From the NCBI RefSeq assembly GCF_029227915.1, contig NC_079885.1:19913001-19977000 (forward strand): 64,000 nucleotides of DNA, given 5' to 3'. Below the pieces are notes generated by a model. The model was not told the DNA's origin. It worked only from the letters and a program-made list of their open reading frames with translations, and ran no database searches. Shown here one piece after another: positions 23,971 to 36,040 of the stretch (position 1 is its first letter; each line of letters opens with the position of its first letter). Made by a program: the position numbers and the translations under genes. The DNA is from Hydractinia symbiolongicarpus (lineage: Eukaryota; Cnidaria; Hydrozoa; Anthoathecata; Hydractiniidae).

Positions 23971-24433
23971 CAATGAATAAATACTTCGATCAGATGAAAC
24001 AGATAGTGCTACCACTGCTTCTGATTCCTAATGTCACGATAATTGTAAAAGCAATGGTAGTTTTAGTCTTGAAACTACGTTTACCTGCATAGTCAGATGT
24101 GCTGTTAAGAACACTGAAATTGAATTAGCCTACTAGTGAATAGGGATACTTCAGAAAGTTTCGCGTCTCCGTAGCGCAATTTGTTGGCGCGTTCGGCTGT
24201 TAACGGAAAGTTTGGTGGTTCAAGCCCACCCGGGGAAGCGATGAACAAGTATGTCCATCAGAAAAATCAGAGAGTGCTATCACTGCCTCTTATTCCTAAT
24301 GTCACGTTATTTGTAAGAGCAACGGTAGTGTTACTCTTGTAGCCATGTTTACTGGCATCATCAGATGTGCTATTAAAAATAAATGAAAGTAAATAAGCCA
24401 ACTTTTAAATAGGGAAACTTCAGTAAGTTTCAT

Positions 24434-24450
24434 GTCTCCGTGGCGCAATT

Positions 24451-24485
<35 letters not shown>

Positions 24486-24507
24486 AGTTCAAGCCCACCC
24501 GGGGACG
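24434..24507 (+). tRNA. tRNA-Asn(GTT), type A
   Basis: G53A, as at 23361. Confidence 0.7.
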
Positions 24508-24969
24508 CAATGAACAAATACTTCGATCAGATGAAACAGATAGTGCTACCACTGCTTATGATTCCTAATGTCACGATAATTGTAAAAGCAACGGTACTTT
24601 TAGTCTTGAAACTACGTTTACCTGCATAGTCAGATGTGCTGTTAAAAACATTGAAATTGAATTAGGTAACTAGTAAATAGGGATGCTTTAGTATGTTTCG
24701 TGTCTCCGTGCCGCAATTGGTTAGCGCGTTCGGCTGTTAACGGAAAGGTTGGTGGTTCAAACCCACCCGGGGAAGCGATGAACAAATATGTCCATCAGAA
24801 GAATCAGAGAGTGCTATCACTGCCTCTTATTCCTAAAGTCACGTTACCTGTAAGAGCAACGGTAGTGTTACACTTGTAGCCATGTCTACTGGCATCATCA
24901 GATGTGCTATTAAAAATAAATGAAAGTAAATGAGCCAACTTGTAAATAGGGAAACTTCAGTAAATTTAT

Positions 24970-24986
24970 GTCTCCGTCGCGCAATT

Positions 24987-25043
<57 letters not shown>
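24970..25043 (+). tRNA. tRNA-Asn(GTT), type A
   Basis: G9C in the linker; all stems intact. Start of the 1610-bp duplicated block. Confidence 0.82.
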
Positions 25044-25506
25044 CAATGAATAAATACTTTGATCAGATGAAACAGATAGTGCTACCACTGCTTCTGATTC
25101 CTAATGTCACGATAATTGTAAAAGCAACGGTAGTTTTAGTCTTGAAACTACGTTTACCTGCATAGTCAGATGTGCTGTTAAGAACACTGAAATTGAATTA
25201 GCCTACTAGTGAATAGGGATACTTCAGAAAGTTTCGCGTCTCCGTAGCGCAATTTGTTGGCGCGTTCGGCTGTTAACGGAAAGTTTGGTGGTTCAAGCCC
25301 AACCGGGGAAGCGATGAACAAGTATGTCCATCAGAAAAATCAGAGAGTGCTATCACTGCCTCTTATTCCTAATGTCACGTTAACTGTAAGAGAAACGGTA
25401 GTGTTACTGTTGTAGCCATGTTTACTGGCAACATCAGATGTGCTATTTGAAATAAATGAAAGTAAATGAGTCAACTTGTAAATAGGGAAACTTCAGTAAG
25501 TTTCAT

Positions 25507-25523
25507 GTCTCCGTGGCGCAATT

Positions 25524-25578
<55 letters not shown>

Positions 25579-25580
25579 TG
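25507..25580 (+). tRNA. tRNA-Asn(GTT), type A
   Basis: C73T turns the terminal acceptor pair into G-U. Confidence 0.8.
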
Positions 25581-26043
25581 CAATGAACAAATTCTTTGAT
25601 CAGATGAAACAGATAGTGCTACCACTGCTTATGATTCCTAATGTCACGATAATTGTAAAAGCAACGGTAGTTTCAATCTTGAAATTACGTTTACCTGCAT
25701 AGTCAGATGTGGCGTTAAAAACATTGAAATTGAATTAGCTAACTAATAAATAGGGATACTTCAGTATGTTTCCTGTCTCCGCGCCGCAATTGGTTAGCGC
25801 GTTCGCCTGTTAACTGAAAGGTTGGTGGTTCACGCCCACCCGGGGAAGCGATGAACAAATATGTCCATCAGAAGAATCAGAGAGTGCTATCACTGCCTCT
25901 TATTCCTAATGTCACGTTAACTGTAAAAGCAACGGTAGTGTTACTCTTGTAGCCATGTTTACTGGCATCATCAGATGTTCTATTAAAAATAAATGAAAGT
26001 AAATGAGCCAACTTGTAAATAGGGAAACTTCAGTAAGTTTCAT

Positions 26044-26080
26044 GTCTCCGTGGCGCAATTGGTTAGCGCCTTCGGCTGTC

Positions 26081-26117
<37 letters not shown>
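26044..26117 (+). tRNA. tRNA-Asn body with GTC (Asp) anticodon
   Basis: T37C gives GTC; G27C changes the base between D and anticodon stems. Stems intact. Confidence 0.72.
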
Positions 26118-26352
26118 CAATGAACAAATACTTCCATCAGATGAAACAGATAGCGCTACCACTGCTTATGATTCCTAATAGCACGATAATTGTAAAAGCA
26201 ACGGTAGTTTTAGTCTTGAAACTACGTTTACCTGCATAGTCAGATATGGTGTTAAAAACATTGAAATTGAATTAGCTAACTAGTAAATAGGGATACTTCA
26301 GTATGTTTCGTGCCTTCGTGTCTCAATTTGTTGGCGCGTTCGGCTGTTAGCG

Positions 26353-26383
<31 letters not shown>

Positions 26384-26579
26384 AGCGATGAACACGTATG
26401 TCCATCAGAAAAATCAGAGAGTGCTATCACTGCCTCTTATTCCTAATGTCACGTTAACTGTAAAAGCAACGGTAGTGTTACTCTTGTAGCCATGTTTACT
26501 GGCATCATCAGATGTTCTATTAAAAATAAATGAAAGTAAATGAGCCAACTTGTAAATAGGGAAACTTCAGTAAATTTAT

Positions 26580-26596
26580 GTCTCCGTCGCGCAATT

Positions 26597-26653
<57 letters not shown>
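26580..26653 (+). tRNA. tRNA-Asn(GTT), type A
   Basis: G9C; duplicate of 24970. Confidence 0.82.
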
Positions 26654-27116
26654 CAATGAATAAATACTTTGATCAGATGAAACAGATAGTGCTACCACTG
26701 CTTCTGATTCCTAATGTCACGATAATTGTAAAAGCAACGGTAGTTTTAGTCTTGAAACTACGTTTACCTGCATAGTCAGATGTGCTGTTAAGAACACTGA
26801 AATTGAATTAGCCTACTAGTGAATAGGGATACTTCAGAAAGTTTCGCGTCTCCGTAGCGCAATTTGTTGGCGCGTTCGGCTGTTAACGGAAAGTTTGGTG
26901 GTTCAAGCCCAACCGGGGAAGCGATGAACAAGTATGTCCATCAGAAAAATCAGAGAGTGCTATCACTGCCTCTTATTCCTAATGTCACGTTAACTGTAAG
27001 AGAAACGGTAGTGTTACTGTTGTAGCCATGTTTACTGGCAACATCAGATGTGCTATTTGAAATAAATGAAAGTAAATGAGTCAACTTGTAAATAGGGAAA
27101 CTTCAGTAAGTTTCAT

Positions 27117-27133
27117 GTCTCCGTGGCGCAATT

Positions 27134-27188
<55 letters not shown>

Positions 27189-27190
27189 TG
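27117..27190 (+). tRNA. tRNA-Asn(GTT), type A
   Basis: C73T; duplicate of 25507. Confidence 0.8.
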
Positions 27191-27653
27191 CAATGAACAA
27201 ATTCTTTGATCAGATGAAACAGATAGTGCTACCACTGCTTATGATTCCTAATGTCACGATAATTGTAAAAGCAACGGTAGTTTCAATCTTGAAATTACGT
27301 TTACCTGCATAGTCAGATGTGGCGTTAAAAACATTGAAATTGAATTAGCTAACTAATAAATAGGGATACTTCAGTATGTTTCCTGTCTCCGCGCCGCAAT
27401 TGGTTAGCGCGTTCGCCTGTTAACTGAAAGGTTGGTGGTTCACGCCCACCCGGGGAAGCGATGAACAAATATGTCCATCAGAAGAATCAGAGAGTGCTAT
27501 CACTGCCTCTTATTCCTAATGTCACGTTAACTGTAAAAGCAACGGTAGTGTTACTCTTGTAGCCATGTTTACTGGCATCATCAGATGTTCTATTAAAAAT
27601 AAATGAAAGTAAATGAGCCAACTTGTAAATAGGGAAACTTCAGTAAGTTTCAT

Positions 27654-27690
27654 GTCTCCGTGGCGCAATTGGTTAGCGCCTTCGGCTGTC

Positions 27691-27727
<37 letters not shown>
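27654..27727 (+). tRNA. tRNA-Asn body with GTC (Asp) anticodon
   Basis: T37C and G27C; duplicate of 26044 with one trailer difference. Confidence 0.72.
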
Positions 27728-27962
27728 CAATGAACAAATTCTTCCATCAGATGAAACAGATAGCGCTACCACTGCTTATGATTCCTAATAGCACGATAAT
27801 TGTAAAAGCAACGGTAGTTTTAGTCTTGAAACTACGTTTACCTGCATAGTCAGATATGGTGTTAAAAACATTGAAATTGAATTAGCTAACTAGTAAATAG
27901 GGATACTTCAGTATGTTTCGTGCCTTCGTGTCTCAATTTGTTGGCGCGTTCGGCTGTTAGCG

Positions 27963-27993
<31 letters not shown>

Positions 27994-28190
27994 AGCGATG
28001 AACACGTATGTCCATCAGAAAAATCAGAGAGTGCTATCACTGCCTCTTATTCCTAATGTCACGTTAACTGTAAAAGCAACGGTAGTGTTACTCTTGTAGC
28101 CATGTTTACTGGCATCATCAGATGTTCTATTAAAAATAAATGAAAGTAAATGAGCCAACTTGTAAATAGGGAAACTTCAGTAAGTTTCAT

Positions 28191-28227
28191 GTCTCCGTGG
28201 CGCAATTGGTTAGCGCGTTCGGCTGTC

Positions 28228-28263
<36 letters not shown>

Positions 28264-28264
28264 A
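28191..28264 (+). tRNA. tRNA-Asn body with GTC anticodon and A discriminator
   Basis: T37C gives GTC, and G74A changes the discriminator from G to A, which differs from the G73 expected for both Asn and Asp tRNAs of eukaryotes. Confidence 0.7.
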
Positions 28265-28726
28265 CAATGAACAAATACTTCCATCAGATGAAACAGATAG
28301 CGCTACCACTGCTTATGATTCCTAATATCACGATATTTGTAAAAGCAACGGTAGTTTTAGTCTTGAAACTACGTTTACCTGCATAGTCAGATGTGGTGTT
28401 AAAAACATTGAAATTGAATTAGGTAACTAGTAAATAGGGATACTTTAGTATGTTTCGTGTCTCCGTGCCGCAATTGGTTAGCGCGTTCGGCTGTTAACGG
28501 AAAGGTTGGTGGTTCAAGCCCATCCGGGGAGGCGATGAACAAATATGTCCATCAGAAGAATCAGAGAGTGCTATCACTGCCTCTTATTCCTAATGCCATG
28601 TTAACTGTAAGAGCAACGGTAGTGTTACACTTGTAGCCATGTTTACTGGCATCATCAGATGTGCTATTAAAATAAATGAAAGTAATTGAGCCAACTTGTA
28701 AATAGGAAAACTTTAGTAATTTTCAT

Positions 28727-28764
28727 GTCTCCGTGGAGCAATTGGTTAGCGCGTTCGACTGTTG

Positions 28765-28799
<35 letters not shown>

Positions 28800-28800
28800 A
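28727..28800 (+). tRNA. tRNA-Asn(GTT)-like, type A, degenerate
   Basis: C11A and G32A break a D-stem and an anticodon-stem pair; A38G and G74A also present. Founder of a family spread by the 2950- and 1340-bp duplications. Confidence 0.55.
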
Positions 28801-29035
28801 CAATGAACAAATTCTTCGATTAGATGAAACAGATAGTGCTACCACTGCTTATGATTCCTAATGTCACGATAATTGTAAAAGCAACGGTAGTTTTAGTCTT
28901 GAAACTACGTTTACCTGCATAGTCAGATGTGGTGTTAAAAACATTGAAATTGAATTAGCTAACTAGTAAATAGGGATACTTCAGTATGTTTCGTGTCTCC
29001 GTGCCGCAATTGGTTAGCGCATTCGCCTGTTAACG

Positions 29036-29066
<31 letters not shown>

Positions 29067-29263
29067 AGCGATGAACAAATATGTCCATCAGAAAAATCAG
29101 AGAGTGCTATCACTGCCTCTTATTCCTAATGTCACGTTAACTGTAAGAGAAACGGTAGTGTTACTGTTGTAGCCATGTTTACTGGCAACATCAGATGTGC
29201 TATTTGAAATAAATGAAAGTAAATGAGTCAACTTGTAAATAGGGAAACTTCAGTAAGTTTCAT

Positions 29264-29280
29264 GTCTCCGTGGCGCAATT

Positions 29281-29335
<55 letters not shown>

Positions 29336-29337
29336 TG
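29264..29337 (+). tRNA. tRNA-Asn(GTT), type A
   Basis: C73T terminal wobble. Confidence 0.8.
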
Positions 29338-29800
29338 CAATGAACAAATTCTTTGATCAGATGAAACAGATAGTGCTACCACTGCTTATGATTCCTAATG
29401 TCACGATAATTGTAAAAGCAACGGTAGTTTCAATCTTGAAATTACGTTTACCTGCATAGTCAGATGTGGCGTTAAAAACATTGAAATTGAATTAGCTAAC
29501 TAATAAATAGGGATACTTCAGTATGTTTCCTGTCTCCGCGCCGCAATTGGTTAGCGCGTTCGCCTGTTAACTGAAAGGTTGGTGGTTCACGCCCACCCGG
29601 GGAAGCGATGAACAAATATGTCCATCAGAAGAATCAGAGAGTGCTATCACTGCCTCTTATTCCTAATGTCACGTTAACTGTAAAAGCAACGGTAGTGTTA
29701 CTCTTGTAGCCATGTTTACTGGCATCATCAGATGTGCTATTAAAAATAAATGAAAGTAAATGAGCCAACTTGTAAATAGGGAAACTTCAGTAAGTTTCAT

Positions 29801-29837
29801 GTCTCCGTGGCGCAATTGGTTAGCGCGTTCGGCTGTC

Positions 29838-29873
<36 letters not shown>

Positions 29874-29874
29874 A
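29801..29874 (+). tRNA. tRNA-Asn body with GTC anticodon and A discriminator
   Basis: T37C and G74A, as at 28191. Confidence 0.7.
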
Positions 29875-30336
29875 CAATGAACAAATACTTCCATCAGATG
29901 AAACAGATAGCGCTACCACTGCTTATGATTCCTAATATCACGATATTTGTAAAAGCAACGGTAGTTTTAGTCTTGAAACTACGTTTACCTGCATAGTCAG
30001 ATGTGGTGTTAAAAACATTGAAATTGAATTAGGTAACTAGTAAATAGGGATACTTTAGTATGTTTCGTGTCTCCGTGCCGCAATTGGTTAGCGCGTTCGG
30101 CTGTTAACGGAAAGGTTGGTGGTTCAAGCCCATCCGGGGAGGCGATGAACAAATATGTCCATCAGAAGAATCAGAGAGTGCTATCACTGCCTCTTATTCC
30201 TAATGCCATGTTAACTGTAAGAGCAACGGTAGTGTTACACTTGTAGCCATGTTTACTGGCATCATCAGATGTGCTATTAAAATAAATGAAAGTAATTGAG
30301 CCAACTTGTAAATAGGAAAACTTTAGTAATTTTCAT

Positions 30337-30373
30337 GTCTCCGTGGCGCAATTGGTTAGCGCGTTCGGCTGTC

Positions 30374-30409
<36 letters not shown>

Positions 30410-30410
30410 A
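30337..30410 (+). tRNA. tRNA-Asn body with GTC anticodon and A discriminator
   Basis: T37C and G74A, but the leader (AGGAAAACTTTAGTAATTTTCAT) belongs to the C11A/G32A family, so leader and gene were joined by exchange at the gene start. Confidence 0.7.
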
Positions 30411-30872
30411 CAATGAACAAATACTTCCATCAGATGAAACAGATAGCGCTACCACTGCTTATGATTCCTAATATCACGATATTTGTAAAAGCAACGGTAG
30501 TTTTAGTCTTGAAACTACGTTTACCTGCATAGTCAGATGTGGTGTTAAAAACATTGAAATTGAATTAGGTAACTAGTAAATAGGGATACTTTAGTATGTT
30601 TCGTGTCTCCGTGCCGCAATTGGTTAGCGCGTTCGGCTGTTAACGGAAAGGTTGGTGGTTCAAGCCCATCCGGGGAGGCGATGAACAAATATGTCCATCA
30701 GAAGAATCAGAGAGTGCTATCACTGCTTCTTATTCCTAATGCCATGTTAACTGTAAGAGCAACGGTAGTGTTACACTTGTAGCCATGTTTACTGGCATCA
30801 TCAGATGTGCTATTAAAATAAATGAAAGTAATTGAGCCAACTTGTAAATAGGAAAACTTTAGTAATTTTCAT

Positions 30873-30910
30873 GTCTCCGTGGAGCAATTGGTTAGCGCGT
30901 TCGACTGTTG

Positions 30911-30945
<35 letters not shown>

Positions 30946-30946
30946 A
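30873..30946 (+). tRNA. tRNA-Asn(GTT)-like, type A, degenerate
   Basis: C11A, G32A, A38G, G74A. Followed by another A after 268 bp. Confidence 0.55.
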
Positions 30947-31140
30947 CAATGAACAAATTCTTCGATTAGATGAAACAGATAGTGCTACCACTGCTTATGA
31001 TTCCTAATGTCACGATAATTGTAAAAGCAACGGTAGTTTTAGTCTTGAAACTACGTTTACCTGCATAGTCAGATGTGGTGTTAAAAACATTGAAATTGAA
31101 TTAGCCAACTTTTAAATAGGGAAACTTCAGTAAGTTTCAT

Positions 31141-31157
31141 GTCTCCGTGGCGCAATT

Positions 31158-31192
<35 letters not shown>

Positions 31193-31214
31193 AGTTCAAG
31201 CCCACCCGGGGACG
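31141..31214 (+). tRNA. tRNA-Asn(GTT), type A, directly after another A
   Basis: G53A. The upstream spacer jumps from the type-A trailer (AATTGAATTAG) to the A leader (CCAACTTTTAAATAG), skipping a B monomer. Confidence 0.7.
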
Positions 31215-31676
31215 CAATGAACAAATACTTCGATCAGATGAAACAGATAGTGCTACCACTGCTTATGATTCGTAATGTCACGATAATTGTAAAAGCAACG
31301 GTACTTTTAGTCTTGAAACTACGTTTACCTGCATAGTCAGATGTGGTGTTAAAAACATTGAAATTGAATTAGGTAACTAGTAAATAGGGATGCTTTAGTA
31401 TGTTTCGTGTCTCCGTGCCGCAATTGGTTAGCGCGTTCGGCTGTTAACGGAAAGGTTGGTGGTTCAAACCCACCCGGGGAAGCGATGAACAAATATGTCC
31501 ATCAGAAGAATCAGAGAGTGCTATCACTGCCTCTTATTCCTAAAGTCACGTTACCTGTAAGAGCAACGGTAGTGTTACACTTGTAGCCATGTTTACTGGC
31601 ATCATCAGATGTGCTATTAAAATAAATGAAAGTAATTGAGCCAACTTGTAAATAGGAAAACTTTAGTAATTTTCAT

Positions 31677-31714
31677 GTCTCCGTGGAGCAATTGGTTAGC
31701 GCGTTCGACTGTTG

Positions 31715-31749
<35 letters not shown>

Positions 31750-31750
31750 A
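31677..31750 (+). tRNA. tRNA-Asn(GTT)-like, type A, degenerate
   Basis: C11A, G32A, A38G, G74A; 2950-bp duplicate of 28727. Confidence 0.55.
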
Positions 31751-31985
31751 CAATGAACAAATTCTTCGATTAGATGAAACAGATAGTGCTACCACTGCTT
31801 ATGATTCCTAATGTCACGATAATTGTAAAAGCAACGGTAGTTTTAGTCTTGAAACTACGTTTACCTGCATAGTCAGATGTGGTGTTAAAAACATTGAAAT
31901 TGAATTAGCTAACTAGTAAATAGGGATACTTCAGTATGTTTCGTGTCTCCGTGCCGCAATTGGTTAGCGCATTCGCCTGTTAACG

Positions 31986-32016
<31 letters not shown>

Positions 32017-32213
32017 AGCGATGAACAAATATGTCCATCAGAAAAATCAGAGAGTGCTATCACTGCCTCTTATTCCTAATGTCACGTTAACTGTAAGAGA
32101 AACGGTAGTGTTACTGTTGTAGCCATGTTTACTGGCAACATCAGATGTGCTATTTGAAATAAATGAAAGTAAATGAGTCAACTTGTAAATAGGGAAACTT
32201 CAGTAAGTTTCAT

Positions 32214-32230
32214 GTCTCCGTGGCGCAATT

Positions 32231-32285
<55 letters not shown>

Positions 32286-32287
32286 TG
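32214..32287 (+). tRNA. tRNA-Asn(GTT), type A
   Basis: C73T; duplicate of 29264. Confidence 0.8.
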
Positions 32288-32750
32288 CAATGAACAAATT
32301 CTTTGATCAGATGAAACAGATAGTGCTACCACTGCTTATGATTCCTAATGTCACGATAATTGTAAAAGCAACGGTAGTTTCAATCTTGAAATTACGTTTA
32401 CCTGCATAGTCAGATGTGGCGTTAAAAACATTGAAATTGAATTAGCTAACTAATAAATAGGGATACTTCAGTATGTTTCCTGTCTCCGCGCCGCAATTGG
32501 TTAGCGCGTTCGCCTGTTAACTGAAAGGTTGGTGGTTCACGCCCACCCGGGGAAGCGATGAACAAATATGTCCATCAGAAGAATCAGAGAGTGCTATCAC
32601 TGCCTCTTATTCCTAATGTCACGTTAACTGTAAAAGCAACGGTAGTGTTACTCTTGTAGCCATGTTTACTGGCATCATCAGATGTGCTATTAAAAATAAA
32701 TGAAAGTAAATGAGCCAACTTGTAAATAGGGAAACTTCAGTAAGTTTCAT

Positions 32751-32787
32751 GTCTCCGTGGCGCAATTGGTTAGCGCGTTCGGCTGTC

Positions 32788-32823
<36 letters not shown>

Positions 32824-32824
32824 A
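32751..32824 (+). tRNA. tRNA-Asn body with GTC anticodon and A discriminator
   Basis: T37C, G74A; duplicate of 29801. Confidence 0.7.
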
Positions 32825-33286
32825 CAATGAACAAATACTTCCATCAGATGAAACAGATAGCGCTACCACTGCTTATGATTCCTAATATCACGATATTTGT
32901 AAAAGCAACGGTAGTTTTAGTCTTGAAACTACGTTTACCTGCATAGTCAGATGTGGTGTTAAAAACATTGAAATTGAATTAGGTAACTAGTAAATAGGGA
33001 TACTTTAGTATGTTTCGTGTCTCCGTGCCGCAATTGGTTAGCGCGTTCGGCTGTTAACGGAAAGGTTGGTGGTTCAAGCCCATCCGGGGAGGCGATGAAC
33101 AAATATGTCCATCAGAAGAATCAGAGAGTGCTATCACTGCCTCTTATTCCTAATGCCATGTTAACTGTAAGAGCAACGGTAGTGTTACACTTGTAGCCAT
33201 GTTTACTGGCATCATCAGATGTGCTATTAAAATAAATGAAAGTAATTGAGCCAACTTGTAAATAGGAAAACTTTAGTAATTTTCAT

Positions 33287-33323
33287 GTCTCCGTGGCGCA
33301 ATTGGTTAGCGCGTTCGGCTGTC

Positions 33324-33359
<36 letters not shown>

Positions 33360-33360
33360 A
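33287..33360 (+). tRNA. tRNA-Asn body with GTC anticodon and A discriminator
   Basis: T37C, G74A; duplicate of 30337 with the same hybrid leader. Confidence 0.7.
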
Positions 33361-33822
33361 CAATGAACAAATACTTCCATCAGATGAAACAGATAGCGCT
33401 ACCACTGCTTATGATTCCTAATATCACGATATTTGTAAAAGCAACGGTAGTTTTAGTCTTGAAACTACGTTTACCTGCATAGTCAGATGTGGTGTTAAAA
33501 ACATTGAAATTGAATTAGGTAACTAGTAAATAGGGATACTTTAGTATGTTTCGTGTCTCCGTGCCGCAATTGGTTAGCGCGTTCGGCTGTTAACGGAAAG
33601 GTTGGTGGTTCAAGCCCATCCGGGGAGGCGATGAACAAATATGTCCATCAGAAGAATCAGAGAGTGCTATCACTGCTTCTTATTCCTAATGCCATGTTAA
33701 CTGTAAGAGCAACGGTAGTGTTACACTTGTAGCCATGTTTACTGGCATCATCAGATGTGCTATTAAAATAAATGAAAGTAATTGAGCCAACTTGTAAATA
33801 GGAAAACTTTAGTAATTTTCAT

Positions 33823-33860
33823 GTCTCCGTGGAGCAATTGGTTAGCGCGTTCGACTGTTG

Positions 33861-33895
<35 letters not shown>

Positions 33896-33896
33896 A
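33823..33896 (+). tRNA. tRNA-Asn(GTT)-like, type A, degenerate
   Basis: C11A, G32A, A38G, G74A; duplicate of 30873. Confidence 0.55.
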
Positions 33897-34090
33897 CAAT
33901 GAACAAATTCTTCGATTAGATGAAACAGATAGTGCTACCACTGCTTATGATTCCTAATGTCACGATAATTGTAAAAGCAACGGTAGTTTTAGTCTTGAAA
34001 CTACGTTTACCTGCATAGTCAGATGTGGTGTTAAAAACATTGAAATTGAATTAGCCAACTTTTAAATAGGGAAACTTCAGTAAGTTTCAT

Positions 34091-34107
34091 GTCTCCGTGG
34101 CGCAATT

Positions 34108-34142
<35 letters not shown>

Positions 34143-34164
34143 AGTTCAAGCCCACCCGGGGACG
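34091..34164 (+). tRNA. tRNA-Asn(GTT), type A, directly after another A
   Basis: G53A; duplicate of 31141. Confidence 0.7.
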
Positions 34165-34626
34165 CAATGAACAAATACTTCGATCAGATGAAACAGATAG
34201 TGCTACCACTGCTTATGATTCGTAATGTCACGATAATTGTAAAAGCAACGGTACTTTTAGTCTTGAAACTACGTTTACCTGCATAGTCAGATGTGGTGTT
34301 AAAAACATTGAAATTGAATTAGGTAACTAGTAAATAGGGATGCTTTAGTATGTTTCGTGTCTCCGTGCCGCAATTGGTTAGCGCGTTCGGCTGTTAACGG
34401 AAAGGTTGGTGGTTCAAACCCACCCGGGGAAGCGATGAACAAATATGTCCATCAGAAGAATCAGAGAGTGCTATCACTGCCTCTTATTCCTAAAGTCACG
34501 TTACCTGTAAGAGCAACGGTAGTGTTACACTTGTAGCCATGTCTACTGGCATCATCAGATGTGCTATTAAAAATAAATGAAAGTAAATGAGCCAACTTGT
34601 AAATAGGGAAACTTCAGTAAATTTAT

Positions 34627-34643
34627 GTCTCCGTCGCGCAATT

Positions 34644-34700
<57 letters not shown>
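34627..34700 (+). tRNA. tRNA-Asn(GTT), type A
   Basis: G9C in the linker; stems intact. Confidence 0.82.
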
Positions 34701-35162
34701 CAATGAATAAATACTTTGATCAGATGAAACAGATAGTGCTACCACTGCTTCTGATTCCTAATGTCACGATAATTGTAAAAGCAACGGTAGTTTTAGTCTT
34801 GAAACTACGTTTACCTGCATAGTCAGATGTGCTGTTAAGAACACTGAAATTGAATTAGCCTACTAGTGAATAGGGATACTTCAGAAAGTTTCGCGTCTCC
34901 GTAGCGCAATTTGTTGGCGCGTTCGGCTGTTAACGGAAAGTTTGGTGGTTCAAGCCCAACCGGGGAAGCGATGAACAAGTATGTCCATCAGAAGAATCAG
35001 AGAGTGCTATCACTGCTTCTTATTCCTAATGCCATGTTAACTGTAAGAGCAACGGTAGTGTTACACTTGTAGCCATGTTTACTGGCATCATCAGATGTGC
35101 TATTAAAATAAATGAAAGTAATTGAGCCAACTTGTAAATAGGAAAACTTTAGTAATTTTCAT

Positions 35163-35200
35163 GTCTCCGTGGAGCAATTGGTTAGCGCGTTCGACTGTTG

Positions 35201-35235
<35 letters not shown>

Positions 35236-35236
35236 A
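35163..35236 (+). tRNA. tRNA-Asn(GTT)-like, type A, degenerate
   Basis: C11A, G32A, A38G, G74A; 1340-bp duplicate of 33823. Confidence 0.55.
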
Positions 35237-35430
35237 CAATGAACAAATTCTTCGATTAGATGAAACAGATAGTGCTACCACTGCTTATGATTCCTAATGT
35301 CACGATAATTGTAAAAGCAACGGTAGTTTTAGTCTTGAAACTACGTTTACCTGCATAGTCAGATGTGGTGTTAAAAACATTGAAATTGAATTAGCCAACT
35401 TTTAAATAGGGAAACTTCAGTAAGTTTCAT

Positions 35431-35447
35431 GTCTCCGTGGCGCAATT

Positions 35448-35482
<35 letters not shown>

Positions 35483-35504
35483 AGTTCAAGCCCACCCGGG
35501 GACG
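35431..35504 (+). tRNA. tRNA-Asn(GTT), type A, directly after another A
   Basis: G53A; duplicate of 34091. Confidence 0.7.
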
Positions 35505-35966
35505 CAATGAACAAATACTTCGATCAGATGAAACAGATAGTGCTACCACTGCTTATGATTCGTAATGTCACGATAATTGTAAAAGCAACGGTACTTTTAG
35601 TCTTGAAACTACGTTTACCTGCATAGTCAGATGTGGTGTTAAAAACATTGAAATTGAATTAGGTAACTAGTAAATAGGGATGCTTTAGTATGTTTCGTGT
35701 CTCCGTGCCGCAATTGGTTAGCGCGTTCGGCTGTTAACGGAAAGGTTGGTGGTTCAAACCCACCCGGGGAAGCGATGAACAAATATGTCCATCAGAAGAA
35801 TCAGAGAGTGCTATCACTGCCTCTTATTCCTAAAGTCACGTTACCTGTAAGAGCAACGGTAGTGTTACACTTGTAGCCATGTCTACTGGCATCATCAGAT
35901 GTGCTATTAAAAATAAATGAAAGTAAATGAGCCAACTTGTAAATAGGGAAACTTCAGTAAATTTAT

Positions 35967-35983
35967 GTCTCCGTCGCGCAATT

Positions 35984-36040
<57 letters not shown>
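35967..36040 (+). tRNA. tRNA-Asn(GTT), type A
   Basis: G9C; duplicate of 34627. Confidence 0.82.

Larger units (their letters stand above)
16923..24238 (+). pseudogene. Type-B tRNA-Asn-like copies, group 4 (15 copies)
   Basis: Starts: 16923, 17459, 17727, 18263, 18800, 19336, 19873, 20409, 20946, 21482, 22019, 22556, 23093, 23629, 24165; all about 74 nt. A subfamily (19336, 20409, 21482, 24165) has leader GAAAGTTTCGC and TTTGTTG in the D loop. Copy 22556 starts GCCTTCG and has TTAG at the 3' end of the anticodon loop. Confidence 0.83.
24907..28183 (+). repeat. Tandem 1610-bp duplication (6 monomers)
   Basis: Sequence from about 24907 to 26516 is repeated with offset 1610. In the lines compared, the two copies differ by very little (for example one A/T change just after the tRNA at 26044 versus 27654), so the event is recent. 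Confidence 0.85.
24702..34432 (+). pseudogene. Type-B tRNA-Asn-like copies, group 5 (18 copies)
   Basis: Starts: 24702, 25238, 25775, 26312, 26848, 27385, 27922, 28459, 28995, 29532, 30069, 30605, 31409, 31945, 32482, 33019, 33555, 34359. Copies repeat as families because of the 1610- and 2950-bp duplications (25238=26848, 25775=27385, 28995=31945, and so on). Copies 25775, 27385, 29532 and 32482 have CTGAA in place of CGGAA in the anticodon stem and TTCACGC in the T loop. Confidence 0.83.
28605..34542 (+). repeat. Tandem 2950-bp duplication (11 monomers)
   Basis: Offset-2950 identity starts at 28605, after an A/C difference at 28604/31554, and ends at 31592/34542 before a T/C difference. 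No mismatch was seen between the two copies in the lines compared. Both include the A-A neighbours (30873/31141 and 33823/34091). Very recent duplication or an assembly duplication are the two explanations. Confidence 0.87.
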
